Source: Acytostelium subglobosum LB1 (taxonomy: Eukaryota > Evosea > Eumycetozoa > Acytosteliales > Acytosteliaceae). Taken from it: DNA of 64,000 nucleotides. The stretch spans positions 4,225 to 68,224 of the forward strand of contig NW_012236506.1 of assembly GCF_000787575.1 (NCBI RefSeq), read 5' to 3'. The position numbers and the translations under genes were made by a program. This document shows, one piece after another, positions 55,751-64,000 of this stretch (position 1 is its first letter; each line of letters begins with the position of its first letter). Under the pieces are notes generated by a model, which worked only from the letters and a program-made list of their open reading frames with translations, did no database searches and was not told the DNA's origin.

Positions 55751-56425
55751 TGTATATATATCTTTAAGTTTGATTGAATGATTGAATGAGATAGTACGCG
55801 TACAAGTGTATTATAAATATTGTCGTGACGAGGAGGTCTCAGTCGACTGAGACCCAATGCACTTGATTGTGGATCAGCTGATGGGAGTAAATGATGCGGA
55901 GTGTGGGTTGGGAGAATTGCGGGGGAAGGGGCTGGAAAGGGTTATCCGGTGGCGCCCATTGGTTGTGTCGTTGAGAACGCACCAACATCAATGTTGTGAT
56001 TGAACATATATATGAGTTACATTGATCTAAAATGGAATGGTGCTAATGTGATTCAGAAGCATCATCTTGACAAAGATATTTATTTATTTGAAAATGAAGT
56101 CACGAACTCATTCGTCGACCGATTGATTCGACCTCAACCGGCGTGGGTCAACCCCGACCAGGTAGTCCGTCCATGAGGGTAGGGTGGGGGGAGTTGATGA
56201 TTGATCGATGTAATGTACCAAACAAATACACAACTCTGTCCACGACTGATGCAATGAATTATTGAATGAATGAATAAGTTAAGAACAACCAATGATTGAA
56301 TGGTACCAAATATTGTTTAGTTATAAATATATAAATGGGCTGGAGATTGAGGGTGCTATGCGTATGTATATAAGGTTGAAGTGAGTGAGTTTGTCTGACA
56401 TCACATCAATCAAACAATCAGACTA
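55751..56425. other. Intergenic region upstream of the glycosidase-like gene
   Basis: 675 nt. Just upstream of the start are CAATCA repeats (sense strand minus). Further up are ATCAGCTGAT (about 55873-55882) and a GC-richer stretch to 56200. No gene is seen. Confidence 0.55.
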
Positions 56426-57754
56426 TCATGCTTGATGAGGTTGTGCTTCCAGGTCTTCCAAGACAGGTAGACTTGCTCCGGCAATTTGAGACGAGTCGGC
56501 ACCACATGGCGATAGCATGATGTCCAATGTCTTGGCCAGGTCCAGATGTAGATGACATTCTGCCAAGGGGTCAGGAGATGATGATGATGAGTGTTGTTTG
56601 GTGGCCTCCTCTAGTAATAGCTCCAATTGGTCAATATATTGTTCATTGTCGTCATTTTCGCCAACTACGCTGCCTCTGCCAACACTACTGCTTCCAAGGC
56701 TTATTCCATTCTCATCGCAATATGGTTGAGTGATGTTCTCGAGCATTTGGAACAAAAGTTCGACCGAGTGCGGAGAATCTATACTGTCCACGTCAGACTC
56801 GGATGAACAGTCGACGGTCGCCCCATCCAACATCTCTATTAGTTCTTCCAGTTTCTCATTTGATTGATGACGTTCCTTCTTCTCTCCATCCAGTTTGTTC
56901 GTATAATGTACAGGTATATCTTCTTCTTGTTGTTGTTGTTGATGTTGTTGCAGCGCCACTATCCTGTCTTGCTCCTCGGTCAACAGTTCACCAACACCAT
57001 CGTAGGGGTCGTCCTCAATGTATGGTTGTTCGGTTAAAAGCTCTCCAACTCCATCATACAAGTCATTGAGTATGAATGGTATCTCGGTCAGCAGCTCGCC
57101 GACACCATCATAGGGGTCGTCGTCTTGTGCATCAACTTTGGCCAAAGCCAAGGTGTCATCTTGGGTCTTGGATATTGCTTGTTGATGTTCCGGAACATAA
57201 TTAAAGATTATCTCTTGTTGATCAATCATTTCTAGTTGGGCGATCAGTTCATCTCTGGCGGTGGCCTCGGCAGTGTTGGCCATGGCGGCCTCTTCCACGG
57301 CGGCGACGACGGCGGTCGTTTCCACCAGCCGGCTGGCAGTCTCCTCCATCTCGTTGTTGATGCTCTCGATGACCTCCTCTTCGACCTCCTCCCCATCGGG
57401 GTCCAGGTAGATGACCGGTTTCATCATCTCCATTGTCAGTGGCTCTCTTGTTATTGGACAAGTGTCGTGGTTGGACAGCCACTTCTCGATCTTTTCCTTC
57501 TCAAAGAAGTGGCCATATGGAGAGTACATGGGTTTGTTCAACTTGTGCATTCCGATTGGGAAGTATATCTTATCGCCTGGCTCCTCCTCTTCATAATCCT
57601 CTTCATTGAAACGTTTAATTATATCGTCAAAGTTGTTCTCGTACTCCTCTTCTTCTTGTTCCTGTTGGTCGCCGCCACCCTGTATTGATGTATCTTCATT
57701 CTCCACTTCCTCGTCAACCTGACCAACAACTATATTCTCTTCTTCCATCATCAT
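56426..57754 (-). CDS. U-box domain protein with tandem acidic repeats
   Basis: Single exon, 442 aa, from the first ATG of MMMEEEN. An acidic N-terminus is followed by a U-box (about residues 58-110: IYFPIGMHKLNKPMYSPYGHFF, CPITREPLT), the RING-like fold of E3 ubiquitin ligases that lacks zinc ligands. A helical segment rich in Ala/Glu follows. Then come three tandem copies of a 17-18-residue unit, DPYDGVGELLTE with a variable spacer (about 210-265), and an acidic, Ser-rich C-terminus with several helices. I know no family with this repeat. By analogy the U-box would recruit an E2; the repeats could bind a partner. Confidence 0.85.
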   Translation of the reverse strand: MMMEEENIVVGQVDEEVENEDTSIQGGGDQQEQEEEEYENNFDDIIKRFNEEDYEEEEPGDKIYFPIGMHKLNKPMYSPYGHFFEKEKIEKWLSNHDTCPITREPLTMEMMKPVIYLDPDGEEVEEEVIESINNEMEETASRLVETTAVVAAVEEAAMANTAEATARDELIAQLEMIDQQEIIFNYVPEHQQAISKTQDDTLALAKVDAQDDDPYDGVGELLTEIPFILNDLYDGVGELLTEQPYIEDDPYDGVGELLTEEQDRIVALQQHQQQQQEEDIPVHYTNKLDGEKKERHQSNEKLEELIEMLDGATVDCSSESDVDSIDSPHSVELLFQMLENITQPYCDENGISLGSSSVGRGSVVGENDDNEQYIDQLELLLEEATKQHSSSSSPDPLAECHLHLDLAKTLDIMLSPCGADSSQIAGASLPVLEDLEAQPHQA

Positions 57755-58976
57755 CTTTATAAATATATATATATATGTATAGTCTATAACAAACAAACTC
57801 TCTAAGTCTTAACAACTACTTGATTCAATATAAGTTGACGCGTGTCTACTAGTGTCGTGTATGTCTGTATGTCTGTATGTCTGTACATCCATCCATCAAT
57901 CCATCCATCACCTATCCATTACATTCTTCTCTCCCATCAATGACAGAGGCAATGGGGACGTGTTGTGTGTATGTCCATCCATCCCAACCATTCATTCATC
58001 GTCGCTATTGTTGTTGTGACCAACCAGACATTGAATATAGATGCTGTTGGCTGCTACTACTACTACTACCGCACTATCCTATCCACAGCAACACACCTTT
58101 GGCATCAGCATCATCTTATAAGAAGTAATGTATCAATTTAAATTATCACTATGTTTCATAGTGATACGAAGAGAGTGAGTGAGTGAGAGTGAAAGTGGTA
58201 GGTGTGAGTGTTGTTGGTGTTACAATTATAGAACTTCCTTCCACCTCTTCACTTCTAACAAATACATTATCCATTACCACCCCCTTACTACAGTCACACA
58301 ACCAACACCAACACCAACACCAACGATGTCCTAAGATATTGGTCAATTGATGGACATAAGTTAGTGAGTAGTAGTAGTAGTTATTATTATCATAGTCCAC
58401 AAACCAACTACACAATGTTTAAAAGCTTGTTATGTTAATATCACTAAGAATAGACTCTAGAGTGAGTGTATATTGACTACTATAGTAATAGATTGATTGA
58501 ATGACTGATTGATTGATTTAAGTTACTGATCAAATAAAGTATGTTGTGTATTGTGTATTGTGTTGTTGTCATCATACTTAAATAAATGACTTATTATTAT
58601 TATCCTTGTTGTTGTTACAACGGTGATAAACAACTTTAAAGTATAGACCTGCCTTTGACTTGTTGAAGTACGTCATAACTTCTTTCTCTCCTTTATTTCT
58701 GTGCTTCTCCAACAGCTCATTAATTAAGCAATACAACATAATTAAACGCCACGACACTCTGATGATGTATTACCAAATCAGGATGAATTTGATAAATTGC
58801 TTATCAACACGTAATGTTGAAGTTACCCTTGTCCTCACACATATCCTTTATTCATTCAAACGACCCTAATTATAAATAGCATCATAGGAAGGAGAAGACT
58901 ATCCACACAAATACAATCAATCAATCAGTCAAACGATCATCATAAACATACATAAACAACATAATATAATATAACA
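57755..58976. other. Divergent intergenic region, U-box / DUF1772
   Basis: 1222 nt. It holds a GTATGTCT repeat (about 57859-57885), the 9-bp perfect stem-loop ATCACTATG-TTT-CATAGTGAT (58145-58165), a TAG run near 58367-58380, and AT-rich sequence. The last 60 nt before the next gene include CAATCA repeats. Small ORFs (57877-58128, 58149-58415, 58660-58869) are low-complexity. Confidence 0.55.
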
Positions 58977-59483
58977 ATGTCTTCATCACCAATTCAAACA
59001 AACTTTGATACGATCAGAGCCGCAAAGGTTGTGGCCTTGGCCGCAACAGGAGCATTCGCTGCTACTGCATGGGCTATTCACTTTAGAGAGGTGCCAAAGT
59101 TGGTGACCTCTCTGACAGACTCTTCAAAGAAGGCCTTCTTGGATAGCTTTGTAAAGATGTACAGCACCTACAAGCCACCACAAGTGTCAATGCTTGCCAT
59201 TGCCACTGTAGCCTCTGCATACGTAGCCTCCAAGGACAGACAATGGCTGCCAGTCACCCTGTTAGCCGCATTGCCAGGCCTATACACCGTTATCTTCATG
59301 GAGCCCAGTATCAACAAGCCACTCTATACCATGCAGCAGAATGCTCAACAGATCGAAGAAGTTGACTCCAAGAAACTAGGCAAAATGATGCAACAATGGA
59401 AGATAAGACATCTCACACGTACAGTGATCTCCACTGCCACCATTGGAGTAATCCTACTTCTTAAGCCATTCGTATCAAAGTAA
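58977..59483 (+). CDS. DUF1772/anthrone-oxygenase-like four-helix membrane protein
   Basis: Single exon, 168 aa, with four hydrophobic segments: VVALAATGAFAATAWAIHF, VSMLAIATVASAYVA, LPVTLLAALPGLYTVIFM and VISTATIGVILLL. The motif around INKPL near the end of the third helix is typical of DUF1772, a family that includes fungal anthrone oxygenases and many uncharacterised proteins. No biosynthetic neighbours are present here, so no substrate can be proposed. An intron-free gene with strong C-ending codons. Confidence 0.8.
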   Translation: MSSSPIQTNFDTIRAAKVVALAATGAFAATAWAIHFREVPKLVTSLTDSSKKAFLDSFVKMYSTYKPPQVSMLAIATVASAYVASKDRQWLPVTLLAALPGLYTVIFMEPSINKPLYTMQQNAQQIEEVDSKKLGKMMQQWKIRHLTRTVISTATIGVILLLKPFVSK

Positions 59484-59734
59484 CAGAACTACTTGTTATT
59501 CCATCATATTAATGAATATAATTATATTTGTATATACCTTCAACTTGTCTAACTTTAATCATCTATCTAGATTGTTGTGTGAGGGTATGTCTTGCGAGGG
59601 TATGTTTCCATTCGTTTTCTTGTTCTCAAAGTCGAACGAAAGTGCTGGTCCCCTTCACTTGTCAATGCAAATGTAACATTGTTTGATCATATAATATATA
59701 GATACATACAAGATAATAAGAAACAAACAAAGAC
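59484..59734. other. Spacer before TRMT11
   Basis: 251 nt with GTATGT-like repeats (GAGGGTATGT twice near 59580-59605) and AT-rich leader. I see no gene. Confidence 0.6.
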
Positions 59735-61778
59735 ATGCCTAGATACCTTTGTTTGTTTGTACAACAATACCCTACTTTTAGGTTCAGGGAGTTGATGTCC
59801 GTGGCAGAGATGTTCGGAATCCCAGTGGAATACGATGTGACAAAGGTGTTTGAAGTAGAGTCCGAAGACACTGGTATATCTGTATGTTATGTTAATGATG
59901 ATATGTTGTGTAACATTGTAATTTACATGTCAATCATTCAATAATAGACTCCATTCTTCTATGTAAATATACCATCGGATGAGGATGTAAAGAGAATATG
60001 CAGCAGGGCAGTGTTGGTAAAGGCATTCTATCGTGTATGGGCAGAGTCACCAACCTATGATGGCATACTCAACGACCTAACGACAAACTATGACAACGAG
60101 TTGCTGGTATGTACATTGACCTTGTACTTGAGGACCATCATACTTACCATCGACGCGACATTAGACAAACTTCCACAAGGATAAGGAGTGGAAGATTAGA
60201 TTCGATGCATTTGGAAGACGATATACAAAGGAGGAGCAGCTGGAGAGGATACACAAGTTGAAGGTCACAGCACTGTGGGCGAATGGAAAGGTGTCGATGA
60301 AGCCAAGTGGAAACGCAGAGTACGTGCTGTGGGGACTGATCGAGAACAATGGAGTGTCGATGGATCTCAATCGTCCACCTCTCATGATATACTTTGGCAT
60401 TCAAATTGCCGAGGGTAATCGCGATGCCATCACCAAGTTCAATCTGCAGGAGCGCAAGTATCTTGGCACCACTTCCATGGATCCAGAGCTATCGTTGGTC
60501 AGTGCAAACATGGGCCATGTGCGTCCTGGCTCCTTTGTCCTCGACCCATTCGTCGGAACAGGCAGTTTCATCCTGATCAGTTCACACTTTGGCGCACAAA
60601 CCCTTGGATGTGACATTGACATTGGTGCAATGAGAAAGACAAGTATGTTTGTTGGCACCAACAACAACATCATTATGGAACAATGATGGCCATTTGACTG
60701 ACGCATACATTACATTGTTCCATCAATTATTATAGAGGCATGCAACTTGGAGACCAACTTTGAACAACTTGGACTGCTGCATCAACTCCAAGGAATGGTG
60801 TTGTGTGATAACTCGATACCACCTTGGAGGGAGGTACCAATCATTGATGCCATCATCACCGATCGTATGTCATTAATGTCCATATTCGTGCACCAATCAA
60901 TCATTCACATTGTTAACAATAATCCCTCCAATCAATCAAATAGCACCCTATGGAATTAGAGCTGGAGCAAAGCGTATTGGACCAAACAAGAATAGACGAC
61001 ACAAGGCACCTCCAGAGGGAATGTAAGTTGTCATGTCGATACGGACTTGGACTTGAACTGCCAACCAGCCGTACTAACTTCTTATTTATTAGTAAATGGT
61101 CATTTATGCCACAATCAACAGATTACAAGGTACCAGATGTGATGGCTGACCTATTGGAGCTTGCAGCAAAGATGTTGGTAATTGGTGGCAAGTTGGTCTA
61201 TTGGCTTCCAACAACTCCAGAGTATGTATTTCATTATTGTTGTTCATGATTGGATACTTACCTGACCCTTCTCATTATTTAGATTCAAGGAGACTGATTT
61301 GCCCAAGCATCCATGTTTGAAGATGATTTCCAACTGCTTGCAAATACTTACTATGCGATGGGGAAGAAGACTGATAACAATGGAGAAGGTGTTGGACTTT
61401 GATCCAATCGCACACGACAAGTCAAAGTTGACCGTAAGTGTAAAGAAGATGGATGTCGACATCCAATCACAATCAATCAACTGACCTCAACTTCACACGA
61501 ACGAATAGAAATTCGACTTGGGACAGATTGAACCTCAACATTGTGACTTGAGGGACAAGGTGTTTAGGAAGGGTGATCACACACAGGAGAAGTCAAAGAG
61601 GCAGGTGAAGAAGGAGATGAAGAAAGATTCAATCAAGTCCTATCACAAGGAAGACGACACATCTACTGACAATAACGAAGAAGAGTTGCAAACTACCAAC
61701 TCAACAACCTCGACTACATCGACCACCACAACGACAACAGAGTCCTTTGATTCGACGCCGGAAATCAACGAACAATAA
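59735..61778 (+). CDS. trmt11: tRNA guanosine-10 N2-methyltransferase (TRMT11)
   Basis: Eight exons (59735-59881, 59948-60106, 60165-60642, 60736-60864, 60944-61022, 61093-61221, 61283-61433, 61509-61778) give 513 aa. TRMT11 with TRMT112 makes m2G10 in tRNA. The N-terminus MPRYLCLFVQQYPTFRFREL and the THUMP-like part precede a Rossmann methyltransferase: LDPFVGTGS (SAM binding), GCDIDIGAM, and the catalytic DPPYGIRAG at 304-312, split by an intron after the first base of its Pro codon. The C-terminus is Lys/Glu-rich then Thr/Ser-rich. Seven introns of 58-93 nt make it the most intron-dense gene here; each join restores family sequence. A TRMT112 gene is not in the window. Confidence 0.94.
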
Positions 61779-62189
61779 CCTAAAGACCACATATATGTTT
61801 GATTGGACAAACAATCAAGCCCCAACAACGCATTGGAAAAACAGTGTTCCTTATTTATTATTTATTTATAACTTACCACATTTGTTACAAAAAAGGAAAT
61901 AATTAGAAGTCCTCCTGTCTTCCCAGGTGGAACCTTGAGTGGTTGTATTTTATTGTGTTGTTGTGCTCACAACCATGTAGTCGAGATTTATTTGTATTCA
62001 AAGTGGTGGGTCAATCCAAACTTAATGTGTTAGTACTGTAGGGCTTGTGGAAGTGGAGTTGTTCAACCCCAATAACTTCAATCAGAGTTACAATTACAAT
62101 CTAATATAATGAATGCTCTAATTCATTCATCCATAAGTTGAAGCAATATTATAATATAAGTATTTATTGATTATCTACATAATAACTCA
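61779..62189. other. Intergenic region, TRMT11 / PRXL2-like
   Basis: 411 nt, AT-rich toward the next start. I see no gene or strong repeat. Confidence 0.6.
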
Positions 62190-63434
62190 ATGAAGATGAA
62201 GATGAATAATAATAATACTTCCAATGACAATGATAATTTCAAAATTGAAATTCATCGATCACCATCAGACTATAATGAATCCATAGTTCCTGATATTGAC
62301 AATAATTTATCAAGTAGTAGTGGTAGTAATAGTAGTAATATTAGTAATAATAGTAATAATAGTAATAGTGATAATATTGATAATAATAATTTGTCAACTT
62401 CAACAATACCATTACATGTTACACTTGGAGGTATAAAGGTCGAGGATCCAAATGGAAATATATTACCTTTTGTTAGTTTATGGGAGAATAGAAGATGTGT
62501 TGTAGTTGTATTTAGAAGATTCGGTTGCTTTGTTTGTCGACTACAAGCATTGGATGTATCATGTCTGAAACCTCAACTTGATAAGTTGGGTATTAGTCTA
62601 ATAGGTATTGGATTCGATGCTGAAGGAATGAAAGATGTAAGTTCCATCTCTCAATCAATCACTTCCTTCACTGATTACTCACTCAATTTTACTTTTATTT
62701 GATAGTTTATCGATGGTAACTACTTCTCTGGCGAGTTGTTCTTGGATAGGAACAAGTCATTGTATAGGACTCTGAGGCTCAAGAAGATGGGCCTGAAAGC
62801 AACGATCAATGGTGTTGCAAAGACTCACTTTAAGATTTATAGGATATTGAGGAAGGAGATACCTCATGATTATAAAGGTGATGGATGGCAACTGGGTGGA
62901 TACTATGTAATGGGTCCACAGCCCCAAGGAATGCACTATGAAGCTAGACAACGAACCTTTGCCGATACATTCGATATGAACATGTTACTTAAGGCTTGTA
63001 ATCAACCTTATCCAGAGATACTGCCACCTCACTTGGTATCAAAATCTACAGCCACTGATGACGAGGAGTCTAAACATCAAACTGGTCTGGATGAGAACAT
63101 TACACTTCCAAAGCCACTTACACTATCGAGGAATACTTCTCTTCACTTTGGACTACCAATGACCTCTTCCCCTATTGATTCAATTGCCAGTACTAAGACC
63201 AATTCAAATCATTCATCGCCAAAGTTGATATCACCAAGTCGCTTGAGTGAATCACCAAGGTTGGCACAACAAACAATCATCACTCCACTCCATTTGGACC
63301 CAGTAGCATCAATCAACACAGTAACGTCAACATCCAAAGCCACTACCTTTGGTCAAATGTCCAAACATCAATCAAGGCGACCATACGGCGGCAAGCTCAC
63401 AACATTGAAGCCAGCTGCTACAGTACCATATTGA
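62190..63434 (+). CDS. Peroxiredoxin-like 2 (PRXL2/FAM213) thioredoxin-fold protein
   Basis: Two exons (62190-62636, 62706-63434) give 391 aa. A Ser/Asn-rich leader of about 75 residues precedes the AhpC/TSA-like fold: VSLWENRRCVVVVFRRFGCFVCR with a CFVC redox motif, LDKLGISLIGIGFD, NYFSGELFLDRNKSLYR, GDGWQLGGYYVMGP, ARQRTFADTFD. This is the PRXL2 pattern, including the GG-VxG strand. Reductase or prostamide-synthase-like activity is known for animal members; the substrate here is open. The C-terminal 130 residues are a Ser/Thr-rich tail not found in animals. The leader is AT-rich, unlike the domain. Confidence 0.88.
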
Positions 63435-63563
63435 TTGACTTATTGATTGAATAAAGTGTACACTACGAGAGTAGCTATCCTCTCGACCTAATTAATCTGT
63501 TTGATAAAGTGTAAATGTGATCTTGTTATAAAGTGTATTTGGATATCATCGTCATCACAACGT

Positions 63564-64000
63564 TTAGATATCCTTGAGTGATTGCCAGACAGCACTGTTG
63601 CACTTGAATCCAGAGCCAAATGCCAACTGCCAGACCTTCTCTCCACTCTTGACGTGGTGCTGCTTCTCAATAAAGTTGAGCTCGTACCAAATGGACGAGG
63701 AACTGGTGTTTCCGTAACGGTAGAGGGTGGCGCGCGATGGCTCCACGTCGTACTCGGACAGGTTGAAGTTCTGCTCCAGTCCATCAATGACGGCACGACC
63801 ACCGGCATGGATACAGAAGTGATCAAAGGCCTTCTTGAAGTTGGGCACGTAGGGCTGGATCTTCTTGGACGACAGCTTGCGGTAGCACAGATGCAGGAAG
63901 AACTTGATCTGCTCGCTCATTGGCAGCACCATTGGGCCAAGGATTGTAAGGTTGGTCTTGAGGGCCTCACCGACGACGGCCATCAGGTCGCGACCGGTGG
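63564..64000 (-). CDS. 3-ketoacyl-CoA synthase, C-terminal part (partial)
   Basis: The frame runs open to the window edge; 145 codons are visible. It matches the C-terminus of FAE1-type 3-ketoacyl-CoA synthases, which start each round of very-long-chain fatty-acid elongation: [23 protein letters not shown] with a catalytic His, and [14 protein letters not shown] with the catalytic Asn, then [16 protein letters not shown]. The end at SLKDI is normal for the family. The N-terminal membrane helices and catalytic Cys lie beyond the window. FAE1-type enzymes are best known from plants; their presence in amoebae is of evolutionary interest. Confidence 0.93.
   Translation of the reverse strand, partial: TGRDLMAVVGEALKTNLTILGPMVLPMSEQIKFFLHLCYRKLSSKKIQPYVPNFKKAFDHFCIHAGGRAVIDGLEQNFNLSEYDVEPSRATLYRYGNTSSSSIWYELNFIEKQHHVKSGEKVWQLAFGSGFKCNSAVWQSLKDI

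Overview
This is nuclear DNA from a social amoeba (Dictyostelia). Evidence for that: tiny GT-AG introns (56 placed here, 46 to 116 nt, nearly all starting GTATGT or GTAAGT); poly-Asn, Ser, Thr and Gln tracts; an FNIP-repeat protein; an RdeA-like histidine phosphotransfer protein with its histidine at residue 65; and a CCCATAA upstream element of the kind that drives dictyostelid small-RNA genes. The DNA is much less AT-extreme than Dictyostelium discoideum, so it is probably another dictyostelid. The species cannot be fixed from the sequence.

Layout. 1-1558: 3' end of a LINE with poly(A) tail. 1.7-10.3 kb: OSBP-related protein (-), ALA2-type P4-ATPase flippase (+), KCTD9-like BTB/pentapeptide protein (+). 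10.7-21.1 kb: F-box/FNIP protein, LSG1 GTPase, mitochondrial phosphate carrier, TFB1M-type rRNA dimethylase (-), VIT/vWA protein. 21.7-31.8 kb: CSC1/OSCA-type channel, multi-pass membrane TKL kinase (-), NOG1 GTPase (-), MTA/SAH-deaminase-like enzyme (-). 31.9-37.2 kb: unknown protein, XPD helicase repD (-), a candidate structured small RNA behind a CCCATAA element, membrane-anchored PDI. 37.2-46 kb: two long gene-poor stretches around rdeA and a TKL kinase with a possible Ras-association-like domain, plus an assembly gap. 46-52.5 kb: a 1499-aa beta-helix/multi-pass surface protein and a purple acid phosphatase. 52.5-64 kb: TruA-type pseudouridine synthase (-), secreted glycosidase-like protein (-), U-box protein with tandem repeats (-), DUF1772 protein, TRMT11, PRXL2-like protein, and the C-terminus of a 3-ketoacyl-CoA synthase (-).

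There is no operon logic; genes are packed on both strands with short spacers. Recurrent themes are RNA and ribosome maturation (LSG1, NOG1, TFB1M, TruA, TRMT11), membrane lipid and ion handling (OSBP, flippase, CSC1, phosphate carrier) and signalling (RdeA, two TKL kinases).

Most worth following up: the candidate small RNA (35.69-35.85 kb); perfect palindromes upstream of the beta-helix protein and of rdeA; a strand-polarised CAATCA repeat that marks introns and 5' leaders; the beta-helix/multi-TM protein; the membrane kinase; and two assembly faults (the N-gap with duplicated flanks, and a single N that breaks a kinase gene). I could run no searches, so family names rest on recognised motifs and splice joins on reading-frame continuity.
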